DNA of 64,000 nucleotides from Gillisella taibaishanensis (GCF_001938985.1 NZ_MKIN01000023.1:370056-434055), one strand, 5' to 3'; positions 1-10,542 are shown, counted from the first letter of the stretch. Numbers and translations are program-made. Notes: generated from the sequence alone by a model not told the origin.

Positions 1-221
1 TCATGTCGCTTGGTCTTGCACATTCGGCACCAGCATCCACTGCACTTACCATTGTGATTGGCACCACAATTCTCTCGGTTGCCGGCCATGCGGCCTATGC
101 TGTCGCATTCTCCACCGAACGCATTATCGCCATTTACCAGCGGGCACGTCGGTGGATAGACCTGACGTTAGGAGTCTTCTTCACTGCAGCAGGAATAAAG
201 CTACTGACAAGCCGTCCATAG
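1..221 (+). CDS. LysE/RhtB-family amino-acid exporter, C-terminal fragment
   Basis: This is the last ~72 residues of a protein that starts before the window. It holds two hydrophobic stretches, the first rich in Ala/Val/Ile and the second near the end (LTLGVFFTAAGIKLL). This resembles the C-terminal helices of LysE/RhtB translocators, which end in a 'GxxFxxxGxxL' helix and a short cytoplasmic tail. Such proteins export amino acids or homoserine lactone-like compounds across the inner membrane. The first in-frame ATG at position 3 is probably internal, since a complete family member has about 200 residues. The gene is followed by the shared hairpin at 278-312. The family call rests on a short fragment and is moderate. 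Confidence 0.55.
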   Translation, partial: MSLGLAHSAPASTALTIVIGTTILSVAGHAAYAVAFSTERIIAIYQRARRWIDLTLGVFFTAAGIKLLTSRP

Positions 222-277
222 CTTTCTCGGAGAGTTTTGGCTGCTTCGGTAAGGTCATGAAGCCAGAGACAAATATG

Positions 278-312
278 AAAAGCGGCCGGAACCGAAGTTC
301 CAGCCGCTTTTT
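278..312. terminator. bidirectional intrinsic terminator
   Basis: The hairpin arms AGCGGC-GGAAC and GTTCC-GCCGCT have one mismatch and enclose a CGAA tetraloop. A-runs lie on the left and T-runs on the right, so it can stop transcription from both the exporter fragment (plus strand) and ndvB (minus strand, stop at 333). Confidence 0.8.
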
Positions 313-332
313 CTATTCAAGTCACATGAGCA

Positions 333-3300
333 TCAAAGGCTGATCGCGAAAGCTCCATCCTTTTCAGCGACCGCAACGCCATTGGCACTGACGTCATAGC
401 CGGAGCCGTCAGCCTTGCGGCTCGCCTTGACCGAGACGGCCTTGCCGCCGATGCTGATTTCCGCCTCGTAGGCGTCCATGCTGGACGGCAGCGCCGGCTT
501 CAGGCTGATGCCCTGGCCTTCGCGGTGGATGCCGAGGAAGCCTTCGAGCGCGAACCGGTAGAGCCAGCCGGCCGAGCCCGTATACCAGGTCCAGCCACCG
601 CGGCCTTCATAGCCCGGTCCGCCATAGACGTCGGCTGCGACGACATAGGGCTCGACGCGGTAGCGGTTTGCCTCATCGGTGGTTTGAGCATGATGGACCG
701 GGTTCAGCATCGAGAACACCTTCCATGCCTCGTCCGTGCGGCCGAGCTTGGAAAGCGCCAGGCCCGTCCAGATCGCCGCATGGGTATACTGGCCACCGTT
801 TTCGCGCACGCCCGGCGGATAGGACTTGATATAGCCCGGGTCCAGACGGCTCTTCTCGAACGGCGGAGTGAACAGACGCACGATACCGACTTCGTCATCG
901 ATCAAGCGGCCGACGACAGCGTCCATTGCCTTCTGCTGGCGGTCCGGCTCGGCAAAGCCAGAGAGAACCGACCAGGATTGGGCAATGGCATCGATCCGGC
1001 ACTCGTCCGACTGATCGGAGCCCAACGGATCGCCATCGTCGAAATAGCCGCGACGGTAGTGATCGCCGTCCCAGCCGGCCTTTTCAAGGGCGACCTTCAG
1101 GCTCTTCAGGTGGTTCGTCCAAGCCTTGACGCGGCCTGAGTCCTTGCGCTCTTCGGCAAAGGGCGCAAACACCGTCAGTGCATTGGCAAGGAACCAGCCG
1201 AGCCAGATGCTTTCGCCGCGACCGGCGACGCCGACCCGATTCATGCCGTCGTTCCAGTCACCGCCGAGGATCAGCGGCAGACCGTTGGTGCCGGTGCGTG
1301 TGATCGCCAGATCCAGCGCGCGGGCAGCATGCTCGTAAAGCGAGGCCTTTTCAGCGGAGATCTCCGGCTGGAAGAAGGCGTCATGCCGTCCGAGAGCAAG
1401 TGTCGGGCCATCGAGGAAGCTGACATCGGCATCGAGGATCGCCTTGTCGGCCGTCGCTGTCACATAGGAGTGGATGGCATAGGCCAGCCAGACCACGTCA
1501 TCCGAGATGGTGCTGCGAATGCCGGCACCGTTCTGCGGCAGCCACCAATGCTGCACGTCACCTTCCTTAAACTGCCGCGAAGCAGCATTGAGGATCTGGT
1601 TTCGGGCGAGCTCCGGACGATAGAGCAGGAAGGCGAGACTGTCCTGCAACTGGTCGCGGAAGCCATAGGCACCGGAGGCCTGGTAGAAGCCGGCACGCGC
1701 TTTGATGCGGCAAGCGAGCGTCTGGTACGGCAGCCAATGGTTGACCATATGGTCAAAGGCCTTGTCGCCGGTCTTGACCTTGATATGGCCGGTGAAGTCA
1801 CCCCAGAAGGCCTTGGCCTCGTTGAGAGCGCCATCGAAGCCCTTGGCTCTTGCGGCACCGATCAGGCTGCGGGCCTGGTCGACCGTTGCGGCATCGCCCA
1901 TCAGGAAGGTAACCGAAGCCTCCTCGCCCGGCTCAAGGGTGAGGTCGAAAGCCAGCGCCGCGCAGGGATCGCCTTCCGGATCGATGGAACCGGACAAAGG
2001 CGAAGCCTTGGCAACCGCCTGCGGCATCTTGATATCGCCATGGCGGCCGATGAATTCACGGCGGCTCGAGGCAAAGCCTGTTGCCGCTTCCACAGCGGTC
2101 AGGAAGGCAAACCGGCCCGAATAGTCGATGCTATAGGGGTTGGTCGCCAGAAGTGCGCCAGTTTCCGCATCATGGGACGGCAGCACGAAGGCAGCCGTCT
2201 TCATCGGGTTGTTGCCGAGGATCCATTCGACATAACCATAGCTGCGCAGACGCCGGGTGGTATTGCCGGTGTTGCGGATCTTCAGCCGGCTAAAGCGGAC
2301 CGGCTCGACCTGATCGACCGTAACGGTCAATTCGACCGCAAGACCGGCAGCCTCGGTTGAGAAGACCGAGTAGCCCAGGCCATGGCGGGTTTCATAGACC
2401 ACATCCTGACGATTGCTTGCAGCCGCAATCGGGCTCACCACCTCGCCGCTGTCGAGATCGGCCACGTAGAAGGCCTCGCCGGTGCGGTTGGTGACTGTAT
2501 CGTTCGACCAGGGCGTCAGCTGATAGTCACGCGAGTTGCGGCTCCAGGTAAAGCCTGCGCCTTCGGCCGAGATGTGGAAGCCGAAATTGTCATTGGAGAT
2601 GACATTGATCCACGGCTGCGGCGTCGACTGGCCAGGGCCAAGCCGCACCACATATTCGGCACCGCTTTCGGCGAAACCGCCGTAGCCATTCCAGAATTCC
2701 AGATCGCTGCCGTCGATGTCAGGCAGGATGCGGTCAGCGCGACCAGCCATGACAGGCACCGGCGGATACCAATCGGAATCCACGGCATCCACACCGCGCG
2801 GCGCTGCAAACAGCTCGGCGGCATGGGTGACCTGATCGGTGATCTTGCCATTGCGGGCATGCAGAACGACGCGGGCAGCGGCGAGCACGGCATTCCAGCC
2901 GCTCTCATCCATCAGATCGCGGCGCACGGCAAACACATGCTGCTGGCCACCTTCGGCCTGCTTGGTGCGCATGCCCTCGGCCAACTGTTCCAGGGCATGC
3001 TGCATGTCCTGGGCGTAGGACGCAGCCCGCTCATTGAGGACAACGACATCGGTGACGACGCCATGGCGCTGCAGGTAATCCTGAGCACTCAATGCTTCAC
3101 GGACCACTTCCGTGTCCATTTCGTCATTGATGCGCACCGCAAAGATCGGATAGTCGCCCGAGATCGAGTTGGGCCACAGTGCCGACTGCGAGGCGAGGCC
3201 GGCGCGGACCGTATCCGGATCGGCACGCAGATGCATGTCGGGATAGATCAGGTAGCGACCGAGCTGCTGGAAGGCTGCAGCCTGCTGCGAGGTGATACCG

Positions 3301-6300
3301 ATATGGCGCATCTCAACCTGGGTTCTGGTCCAGGCGTGCAGCATTTCGTGGTTGAAGGCGTCGGGATGGCGATAGCGCTCGATGGCGACATCGACTTCCT
3401 GGCGGCTCGGGGCGGCAATGGTCCAATAGACCACGCTGACCTTCTTGCCGGCGGGCACGCGCAACACGCGGCGGAAGCTGGCAATCGGATCGAGCGTAAA
3501 GCCTTCCGAACCCGACAGAACCGCATCGGGATCGAAGGCCACAGCTTCGGAAAGCGTGCGGCCACGGCCGATGAACTTATAGCGGTCCGTCTCGAATTCG
3601 GTATTGCGGCCCGGTCCCGACGTATCGGAAACCAGATGCGCCACGCAGATATCGGGATCGCTCGGTGAACGCTTGTTGCGCTCGATGCGGATCACGTCGC
3701 CCTTGCGGCCAAGCTCGGTCTTAACGAACATCCGCGAGAACACCGGGTGGGCGTTGTCATTGTCGTCGCTCGATAGTACCGGCTCCATGTAGGAGGTCAC
3801 TTCGATGAAGCGGTCTTCGGTGCCGGTGTTGAGCAAGGTTACGCGCCGGCCTTCGGCGTCATGCTCTGTGGCAACGACGCATTCGACGGTCGAGGTGATG
3901 TCGCCGACAGTCTTGGTGAATTCCGCCTTGTCGTCGCTGAACACGACTCGGGTCTTTTCTTCCGCCGCGCGACGCGGCGCTGCGGTCGTCGACCACCATT
4001 CGCCCGACGCGGTATCGCGCAGGAAGATAAAGGTACCGTTGCGGTCTTCGGTCGGGTCGGGCTTCCAACGCGACACGGAAAGCCCGTTCCAACGTGAGAA
4101 GCCGGAGCCTGTCGCCGTCAGCATGACCGAGTAGTGGCCGTTCGACAGCAGAACAAGTTCGCGGTCCTTGGACAGCGGATCGGTGATGGTGCGGATCTCC
4201 GGACGCAGCAGATCCGCCTGGCCCTTGCCCGGGGTCTGAGGCTCGTATTTCGCGCTCATGACAGGGATTTCCCGCGGTGCCTTTTCCTGCAGCAGCAGTT
4301 CCGCCGCTTCGATCACCGGATCGGCATGGAAGAGTTCACGCAACAGACCGTTGAAGGTCACGTTGGCGATGGCCGCAATCGACATGCCGTGATGGTGGGC
4401 ATAGTAATTGTAGACCACGGCGCAGGGCTTGCCCTTCGGCACGCGGGTCGGCGTGAAGTCGACGGCATCGTGGAAGCCGTAGGCGCCAAGCGCGCCGAGC
4501 GAACGCAGCTTCTTCAGGTTTTCCGCTGCCGCCTTCGGATCGTACTGGCTGGCGAGGATCGACGCATAAGGTGCGATGACGGCATTCTGGCCGAGACCGC
4601 GCTTGAGGCCGAGGGTCGGCACGCCGAAGTTGGTATACTGGTAGGCCAGCGCATGGTCGCGAGCGTTGAAAGCCGCTTCCGAAATACCCCAGGGGATATT
4701 CAGGCGCTTGCCGTGGTTCATCTGTTCCTTGACGATCAGATTGTTCGTCTGGTTCAGAATGCCACCCTGACGCTCCTGCATGACCAGAGGCGGCATCAGA
4801 TATTCGAACATCGAGCCGGACCAGGAGACCAGCGCCGCGCGCGAGCCGATCGGCACGACCTGGCGGCCAAGCTTGTACCAGTGCTCGGTCGGCAGATCGC
4901 CCTTGGCAATGGCAAACAGCGAGGTCAGGCGTGCTTCCGACGCCAAAAGGTCGTAGCAGGCCTCGTCCAACTCCATAGTCTCGACTCGGTAGCCGATGGA
5001 GAGCAGACGGCGCTCCTTGCGGAACAGGAAGGCGAAATCCATCGAGAAGGCGAGATCGCGGCTGCGGTCGCGCAGGCTGGCCAGACGCTGGCGCAGCGGC
5101 TCGATATTGGAAAGGTCGAAAGCGCTGTCGGCAATATGGGATTCGCAGACCGCGACCAGCGATTCGCTCCAGCGCAGCAGATCTGTACTCTTGTCGGAGC
5201 GGAGTTCGTGATGGAGATTGGCGGCAAGTTTCTGGATGTCGCGGGCAAGAACCGCAAGGTTGATCACCCGGATCGAGGCAAACTCATGCTCGCGCTTGAC
5301 GGACGCCAGGGCATTGTTGAAGCCGATGATCCGCTCATAGAGGCGGGTGCGCAGCGGCCGCACGGTCTTGCGGTCGTCGGGCAGTTCCTTCAGCGCTTCC
5401 ATCAGGATACCACCGACATCGCCGATACCGTCGAGGCTGCCCTGGAGATGCGCTGAGGGCGCTTCCGCCCAGTGGCGGCAGGCGGACGAGATGGCAATCA
5501 GGTGACCGGCAAGGTTGCCGCTGTCGACAGCCGAGATGTAGCGATTGCCGAGCGGCTTCAGCGTATCCGTATGATACCAGTTGTAGATATGACCACGGAA
5601 CTTATCCATCTTCTCGACGGTACCGATGGTCTGTTCCAGCTTCTCGATAGTCTGTTCGAAGCCGAGCCAGCCGAAATGGCGGGCGGAAACGATCGAGAGA
5701 AGATAAACGCCGATATTGGTCGGCGAGGTGCGCCGCGCCACGACAGGCTCCGGCGTTTCCTGGAAGTTATCAGGCGGCAGGAAATGTTCGCCGGCATTGG
5801 CGAAGGTCTCGTAATAGCGCCACGTGCGGCGCGCGATGCGACGCAGTTCGATGACAGTTTCCTCGGGCACCAGCAGCCGATCTTCCGTCTCGGCGGACTG
5901 GCTGACATACCAGGCGACCAGCGGCGACAGAACCCACATCAGCGAGAACGGCAGGCCGATCAGCGCACCATAGCCGGCTTCGTAGGTCGACAGGCCAAAG
6001 GCGACGATGGCCAGCGTCGGCGCATAGCGCATCGTCCGGTAATAGGTGGCGATGCTGCCCTGGGCGACCGACTGGATGCTGGCGGCGGTGCGCCATTCCA
6101 GCAGGAACTTGCGAGTGACGAGAAGCCGGTACATCGAGCGCACGATGGCATCGGCCATCATGCAGGCCATGTCGGCGATAAAGACGATACGCAACGCCAC
6201 CTGGGCATTGGCGCCCCGCAGATCGGCCCAGAGCGACTGGAAATGCGCGCTCGGCACGATATCGGTCTGACGCGGCACAAGCGCATTGATCAGCGAGATC

Positions 6301-8834
6301 GTCGGAGCGACGAACAGCGAGAAGATCAGCAGCAATTGCCAGATCAGCGTGTCGATCGGGTTCATGGCGAACCAGCCGATCACGGAGGCGGCAAACCAGG
6401 CAATCGGCGTTAGCGAACGGCGCAGATTGTCGACCATCTTCCAACGACCGAGAGCGGTGATCCCGCGCTTCGGATCAAGAATGTAAGGCAGCAACTGCCA
6501 GTCGCCACGCGCCCAGCGGTGCTGGCGCGAAATTTCCACTTCGTAGCGGGTCGGGAAATCCTCGACCAGCTCGACATCCGTCACCAGCGCGCAGCGGGCA
6601 AACGAGCCTTCGAGCAAATCGTGGCTGAGAATGGTGTTCTCGTCGATCTGTCCCTTGATGGCGCGCTCGAAGGCGTCAACGTGGTAGAGGCCCTTACCCG
6701 TGAAGCTGCCTTCGCCGGTAATGTCCTGATAGACGTCGGAAACGGTGAAGACATAGGGGTCGAGACCGCGATTGATCGAAAATACCCGCTGAAAGACCGA
6801 GGCATCCTTGCCCGTGGTCAACGACGGAGTGACGCGCGGCTGCAGAATACCGTAGCCGCTGATGACGCGACCAGTTTCCGGATCGTGCACCGGCCGGTTG
6901 ATCGGGTGATACATCTTGCCGACCAACTTGGTGACGGCATCGCGCATCAGCCTGGTATCGGCGTCCAGCGTCATCACATATTGTACGCCCTCTGGCACCA
7001 TATTGGCGCCCGGCAGATAGGACGTATCCTTGTCGCCGCGCAGCAGCAGGTTCAACTCATGCAGCTTACCGCGCTTGCGCTCCCAGCCCATCCAGCAGTC
7101 TTCCTGCGGATTGAGCAGCCGGCGACGGTGCAGGAAATAGAAGCGGGTCTTGCCATCCTCGTTGTAGCGCGCATTCAGCGCGGCAACTTCGCGCTTGGCA
7201 TATTCGAAGACTTCGAGGTCAGAAGGCGTTTCCTCGACCTTGGCATCTGGCCAGTCGCTGAGCAGCGCGAAATAGACTTCGCCGCGCGGATTGGTGAGGT
7301 AATGGACTTCGAGATTGCGCACCAGTTCGTCGACATGGTCACGCTTGGAAATCATGCAGGGGACGGCAACCAGCGTTCGCGCATCCTCCGGGATGCCTTC
7401 CTTGAATTCATAGCCCGCCAACCGGGCAGGCTTGAGCACGAAGGTGGCGAGCGTGTTGAACAGGCCCGTGGCACCTTCCGAAGCCGGCAGGGCAAACAGG
7501 ATCACCAGCACGGTGATCAGCGGCACCGACAGGCCGGCATAGGCAAGGTACCAGGCGATCAGCGCCAGCGCCAATGCCGTCAGAGCCAGGATGGGTAGCG
7601 CAATCGCCAACCAATGCAGCCGCTTGAAGGCGCGGGTGAGGGCGATATGAGCGGGCACGCGGTACCCGACGGCCCTTTCCAGCTCTTCCTTCTGCGCTCC
7701 GACCAGAACGCTGCCAACATTAGACGGCGCGTCCGAGAGATCGCCAGTAACCGCAGCAGCCTTGGAGAGATCGATGGCAATCTGGGCAATTTCCAGCTCT
7801 GACTTGTCTGAGCGACGCGCCAGTTTCTCGATCGTATTGCGGTAGCTGTTGCGCGAGCCGAAATCCAGCGCTTCATAGTCGCTGTGGGTCCGCAGCACCT
7901 TGTCGACATGGCTAACTTCTTCGACCCAGACCGACCATTCCGTATCATCAATGGTCCGCAGACCCTTGATGATGCTGCCCATCGTGACATTGCCTGATGA
8001 CAGCCGGTTATGTTCGGAGGCCATGGCCTCTTCGGTCGTGCGGCCATTGGCTTCCAGCCGCTGCTCAAGCCAGCTGACGGCGACGGCAGAGGTCTGTGAT
8101 CCGTTGCGCAGCCGGTAAAGGAACTGCGTTGCAAACGTATTGTCGTCGGCGAGCGTTTCCAGCTGCTTCAGATACTCGCGGCAGGCGGCTTCGTCGTTCA
8201 GCCGCACGATTTCGTCGGCGGCCTCGTTGGCCTTGCGCCGCATCTGCCGGGACTGTTCGACGCGCGTGGAAATGCGCTTCAGATTTTCGACGAGCACGAA
8301 GCGGACCATGGAGGGCAGGGCCCACAATTCGCCGATCTCAAGCGAATGTTCGGACTGATAGCCCTCGGCGAGTGCCGTCATGCTTTCGCGTGTCACGGTC
8401 GAATGGGTATGGGCGACGTAAAGCCAGGCGAGCGCCATGACGCGGGGAATGACCCGGTCGCCGATCTGCACCGTCGGCAGCTGGCGATAGAACTTGCGGG
8501 GAAAATCGCGGCGGACTTCCTGGATCGCTTCTTCGATAATGTAATGATTGTCGAGCAGCCATTCCGCCGCAGGCGTAATCGTCGCCCCGGCTTCCACATC
8601 GGCAGCCGTCGTGCGGTAAACGCGCAGGATTTCCCGCTCGTTTTCCTTATGCCGGGCAAAGAAGTCGAAATCGAAGAAGCCTGGAAGGCTGCTTATGACC
8701 GACGTGGCGAGAGCTCTGGATTTCTCCTGGAGCTCTTCAATCGTCAGATAAGTGGCCCTGATCGAATCGTTATGATCGATACTGCGGGTTTCTGTATCGC
8801 GTGGCGCTGTGGACGGCGTCATAGATGGGGACAT
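333..8834 (-). CDS. ndvB: cyclic beta-1,2-glucan synthase NdvB/ChvB
   Basis: Giant inner-membrane enzyme of about 2833 residues that builds cyclic beta-1,2-glucan from UDP-glucose. These periplasmic glucans matter for low-osmolarity growth and plant or animal host interaction. Order of parts: hydrophobic helices near residues 410-450; a glucosyltransferase region with a DADT motif near 620 and QHRW near 770; more membrane helices about 815-975; a glycoamylase-like domain about 1335-1495 (HHHGMS); and a C-terminal GH94 phosphorylase-like part with the DWNDGMN acid motif near 2520. In Brucella and Agrobacterium homologues the transferase initiates and elongates, the phosphorylase sets ring size and the central part cyclises. 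In-frame starts are 8876, 8834 and 8822. I chose 8834 because it gives the size I recall for Sinorhizobium NdvB (about 2832); no start has a strong ribosome binding site. The exporter ndvA lies 1.8 kb upstream. Confidence 0.97.
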   Translation of the reverse strand: MSPSMTPSTAPRDTETRSIDHNDSIRATYLTIEELQEKSRALATSVISSLPGFFDFDFFARHKENEREILRVYRTTAADVEAGATITPAAEWLLDNHYIIEEAIQEVRRDFPRKFYRQLPTVQIGDRVIPRVMALAWLYVAHTHSTVTRESMTALAEGYQSEHSLEIGELWALPSMVRFVLVENLKRISTRVEQSRQMRRKANEAADEIVRLNDEAACREYLKQLETLADDNTFATQFLYRLRNGSQTSAVAVSWLEQRLEANGRTTEEAMASEHNRLSSGNVTMGSIIKGLRTIDDTEWSVWVEEVSHVDKVLRTHSDYEALDFGSRNSYRNTIEKLARRSDKSELEIAQIAIDLSKAAAVTGDLSDAPSNVGSVLVGAQKEELERAVGYRVPAHIALTRAFKRLHWLAIALPILALTALALALIAWYLAYAGLSVPLITVLVILFALPASEGATGLFNTLATFVLKPARLAGYEFKEGIPEDARTLVAVPCMISKRDHVDELVRNLEVHYLTNPRGEVYFALLSDWPDAKVEETPSDLEVFEYAKREVAALNARYNEDGKTRFYFLHRRRLLNPQEDCWMGWERKRGKLHELNLLLRGDKDTSYLPGANMVPEGVQYVMTLDADTRLMRDAVTKLVGKMYHPINRPVHDPETGRVISGYGILQPRVTPSLTTGKDASVFQRVFSINRGLDPYVFTVSDVYQDITGEGSFTGKGLYHVDAFERAIKGQIDENTILSHDLLEGSFARCALVTDVELVEDFPTRYEVEISRQHRWARGDWQLLPYILDPKRGITALGRWKMVDNLRRSLTPIAWFAASVIGWFAMNPIDTLIWQLLLIFSLFVAPTISLINALVPRQTDIVPSAHFQSLWADLRGANAQVALRIVFIADMACMMADAIVRSMYRLLVTRKFLLEWRTAASIQSVAQGSIATYYRTMRYAPTLAIVAFGLSTYEAGYGALIGLPFSLMWVLSPLVAWYVSQSAETEDRLLVPEETVIELRRIARRTWRYYETFANAGEHFLPPDNFQETPEPVVARRTSPTNIGVYLLSIVSARHFGWLGFEQTIEKLEQTIGTVEKMDKFRGHIYNWYHTDTLKPLGNRYISAVDSGNLAGHLIAISSACRHWAEAPSAHLQGSLDGIGDVGGILMEALKELPDDRKTVRPLRTRLYERIIGFNNALASVKREHEFASIRVINLAVLARDIQKLAANLHHELRSDKSTDLLRWSESLVAVCESHIADSAFDLSNIEPLRQRLASLRDRSRDLAFSMDFAFLFRKERRLLSIGYRVETMELDEACYDLLASEARLTSLFAIAKGDLPTEHWYKLGRQVVPIGSRAALVSWSGSMFEYLMPPLVMQERQGGILNQTNNLIVKEQMNHGKRLNIPWGISEAAFNARDHALAYQYTNFGVPTLGLKRGLGQNAVIAPYASILASQYDPKAAAENLKKLRSLGALGAYGFHDAVDFTPTRVPKGKPCAVVYNYYAHHHGMSIAAIANVTFNGLLRELFHADPVIEAAELLLQEKAPREIPVMSAKYEPQTPGKGQADLLRPEIRTITDPLSKDRELVLLSNGHYSVMLTATGSGFSRWNGLSVSRWKPDPTEDRNGTFIFLRDTASGEWWSTTAAPRRAAEEKTRVVFSDDKAEFTKTVGDITSTVECVVATEHDAEGRRVTLLNTGTEDRFIEVTSYMEPVLSSDDNDNAHPVFSRMFVKTELGRKGDVIRIERNKRSPSDPDICVAHLVSDTSGPGRNTEFETDRYKFIGRGRTLSEAVAFDPDAVLSGSEGFTLDPIASFRRVLRVPAGKKVSVVYWTIAAPSRQEVDVAIERYRHPDAFNHEMLHAWTRTQVEMRHIGITSQQAAAFQQLGRYLIYPDMHLRADPDTVRAGLASQSALWPNSISGDYPIFAVRINDEMDTEVVREALSAQDYLQRHGVVTDVVVLNERAASYAQDMQHALEQLAEGMRTKQAEGGQQHVFAVRRDLMDESGWNAVLAAARVVLHARNGKITDQVTHAAELFAAPRGVDAVDSDWYPPVPVMAGRADRILPDIDGSDLEFWNGYGGFAESGAEYVVRLGPGQSTPQPWINVISNDNFGFHISAEGAGFTWSRNSRDYQLTPWSNDTVTNRTGEAFYVADLDSGEVVSPIAAASNRQDVVYETRHGLGYSVFSTEAAGLAVELTVTVDQVEPVRFSRLKIRNTGNTTRRLRSYGYVEWILGNNPMKTAAFVLPSHDAETGALLATNPYSIDYSGRFAFLTAVEAATGFASSRREFIGRHGDIKMPQAVAKASPLSGSIDPEGDPCAALAFDLTLEPGEEASVTFLMGDAATVDQARSLIGAARAKGFDGALNEAKAFWGDFTGHIKVKTGDKAFDHMVNHWLPYQTLACRIKARAGFYQASGAYGFRDQLQDSLAFLLYRPELARNQILNAASRQFKEGDVQHWWLPQNGAGIRSTISDDVVWLAYAIHSYVTATADKAILDADVSFLDGPTLALGRHDAFFQPEISAEKASLYEHAARALDLAITRTGTNGLPLILGGDWNDGMNRVGVAGRGESIWLGWFLANALTVFAPFAEERKDSGRVKAWTNHLKSLKVALEKAGWDGDHYRRGYFDDGDPLGSDQSDECRIDAIAQSWSVLSGFAEPDRQQKAMDAVVGRLIDDEVGIVRLFTPPFEKSRLDPGYIKSYPPGVRENGGQYTHAAIWTGLALSKLGRTDEAWKVFSMLNPVHHAQTTDEANRYRVEPYVVAADVYGGPGYEGRGGWTWYTGSAGWLYRFALEGFLGIHREGQGISLKPALPSSMDAYEAEISIGGKAVSVKASRKADGSGYDVSANGVAVAEKDGAFAISL

Positions 8835-9360
8835 GGTCTCGAATTCTGTTACCAGCAAGATTGAAATCGGCCGCATGGGAAATGCAGCAATGACATAGCC
8901 TCAGCGGGGCCTAAGGGAAGGCCCGCAGCTGAGGTAAAGTCGGCGAAGCTGCATAAACCGGGGCGATGGCGGCAGCGTGACAAGGTTCAAAACCATTGTC
9001 CTGATGGAACGATGGCAGGATGGAAAGGGAGGAATCGGCAGCGCAAGCAGAGCGCATCGCCGTCTTTATGGTCGGGATATCAGGCATTCTTAAGCAGCTT
9101 TTCACGGTTTCGGCCACTCCCTTTGCCCGGGACGTATCATCTGCTCGATCGCTGCAGATCCCTGGGTCTTTATCATAATGCATTCCATCCAAGTTTCCGA
9201 CACTGCAACGCGCTGCTTGAACCGAAGCTGAACGGGTGTAAACTCGCGACATCGTTCCCGGACACCCTGCGTGACCCTTTTTGAGGCCCGCACACAGGGG
9301 AACGACAACCGCAGCCGAAGGCGCGAATCGGAAACCGACCATCCACATTTTAGGTTAACT
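8835..9360. other. ndvB / amidohydrolase divergent intergenic region
   Basis: These 526 bases separate the two divergent genes. Several open frames exist, but their translations are low-complexity and unlike known proteins. Visible structure is a strong hairpin at 8899-8934 in the ndvB leader. Promoters for both genes must lie here, but I cannot assign -35/-10 boxes with confidence. Confidence 0.6.
8899..8934 (-). promoter_or_regulatory. stem-loop in the ndvB leader
   Basis: The outer arms CCTCAGC and GCTGAGG pair perfectly. Inside them GGGCCT and AGGCCC pair again around a six-base loop, with a one/three-base internal bulge between the two helices. It sits 65 bases upstream of the chosen ndvB start (23 bases from the longest start). 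No T-tract follows on either strand, so it is not a normal intrinsic terminator. It could be a leader RNA element or a protein-binding dyad. Confidence 0.45.
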
Positions 9361-10524
9361 ATGTCTCTCTTTTTCTCAAACGACATGAAAGATGTCGTCG
9401 CGATGCGTCGCTACCTGCACCAGCATCCGGAACTCGGCCTCTCGGAATTCCACACCTCGGATTACGTGGCCGGCAAGCTGGAGGCGCTGGGCTACGAGGT
9501 TACCCGCGGCCTGGCAAAAACCGGGATCGTCGCAACCCTTCGCAACGGAAACAGCGACAGGTCTATCGGGATCAGGGCGGATTTCGACGCGCTGCCGATC
9601 ACGGAGGAAACCGGGCTCGACTATGCCAGCCTCAACCCCGGCCGCATGCATGCCTGCGGCCACGACGGCCACACCGCCATGCTGCTCGGCGCCGCCGCCA
9701 TCCTGGCAGAGCGGCGTAATTTCGACGGCACGGTGCATCTGATCTTCCAGCCGGCCGAGGAGAATTTCGGCGGCGCCCGCCTCATGATCGAAGACGGATT
9801 GTTCGAGCGCTTCCCCTGCGACGCCGTGTTCGGTCTGCACAACGATCCCGGTACTGCTTTTGGACATTTCGGTTTCCGGGAGGGACCAGTCATGGCCTCG
9901 GTCGACGAGTGCAAGATTACCGTGATCGGCCGTGGCGGTCATGGGGCGGAGCCGCAGAGCGCCAGCGACCCCATCGTCGCCGGCGCCAGCATTATTATGG
10001 CGCTGCAAACCATTGCGTCGCGCAATATTCACCCGCTCGATCCCGTCGTGGTCACCGTTGGCGGCTTTCACGCCGGTGCGGCCAGCAATGTCATTCCTGA
10101 ACGCGCCGAGATGGTGCTGACTATCCGCTGTTTCGACGATGGCGTGCGCGACCAGCTGGAGAACCGCATCCGCGCAATTGCCGAGGGCCAGGCAGCGAGT
10201 TACGGCATGCGGGTCGAACTGGACTATGAACGCGGCTATCCCGCGACCGTCAATCACGGGCCTGAAACCGATTATGTACGGGCCCTCGCCAAGCGCTTTG
10301 CCGGCGAAGACAAGGTGTTCGACATGCCCCGCCCGATCATGGGCAGCGAGGACTTCGCCTATATGCTGCAAGAGCGGCCAGGCACCTACTTCTTCCTCGG
10401 CACCAAGCGCACGGATGACGATCCGCCGCTCCACCATCCGCGCTACGATTTCAACGATGATATCTTGCCTATAGGCACGACCTTCTGGGTTGAGCTTGTA
10501 GAAAGCAGATTAGGATCTGAATAG
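9361..10524 (+). CDS. M20-family amidohydrolase (hippurate/IAA-amino-acid hydrolase type)
   Basis: A 387-residue metal-dependent cytoplasmic amidohydrolase that cleaves N-acyl or N-aroyl amino acids. The M20D pattern is clear: HQHPELG near the N-terminus, the metal site HACGHDGHTAM at about 96-106, PAEEN with the catalytic/metal Glu at about 132, the HNDPG histidine at about 160, and MGSEDFAYM plus a late HHPRYDF near the C-terminus. An in-frame ATG exists at 9271, but homologues start close to 9361, where an AGG lies six to eight bases upstream. The true substrate cannot be read from sequence; hippurate, acetyl-amino acids and indole-acetyl-amino acids are all possible. It converges on ndvA across a shared terminator. 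Confidence 0.9.
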   Translation: MSLFFSNDMKDVVAMRRYLHQHPELGLSEFHTSDYVAGKLEALGYEVTRGLAKTGIVATLRNGNSDRSIGIRADFDALPITEETGLDYASLNPGRMHACGHDGHTAMLLGAAAILAERRNFDGTVHLIFQPAEENFGGARLMIEDGLFERFPCDAVFGLHNDPGTAFGHFGFREGPVMASVDECKITVIGRGGHGAEPQSASDPIVAGASIIMALQTIASRNIHPLDPVVVTVGGFHAGAASNVIPERAEMVLTIRCFDDGVRDQLENRIRAIAEGQAASYGMRVELDYERGYPATVNHGPETDYVRALAKRFAGEDKVFDMPRPIMGSEDFAYMLQERPGTYFFLGTKRTDDDPPLHHPRYDFNDDILPIGTTFWVELVESRLGSE

Positions 10525-10542
10525 CCTTCCGACGCGCCAACG

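Noticed and set aside
5472..6413. Long plus-strand frames opposite ndvB (also 4134-5456, 2382-3668 and 6519-7598)
   Set aside because: They are antisense shadows of a high-GC coding gene; the ndvB frame carries all conserved motifs.
8911..9348. 145-codon minus-strand frame in the ndvB/amidohydrolase gap
   Set aside because: Cysteine-rich, low-complexity translation without a ribosome binding site or any recognisable family; it also runs over the amidohydrolase leader.
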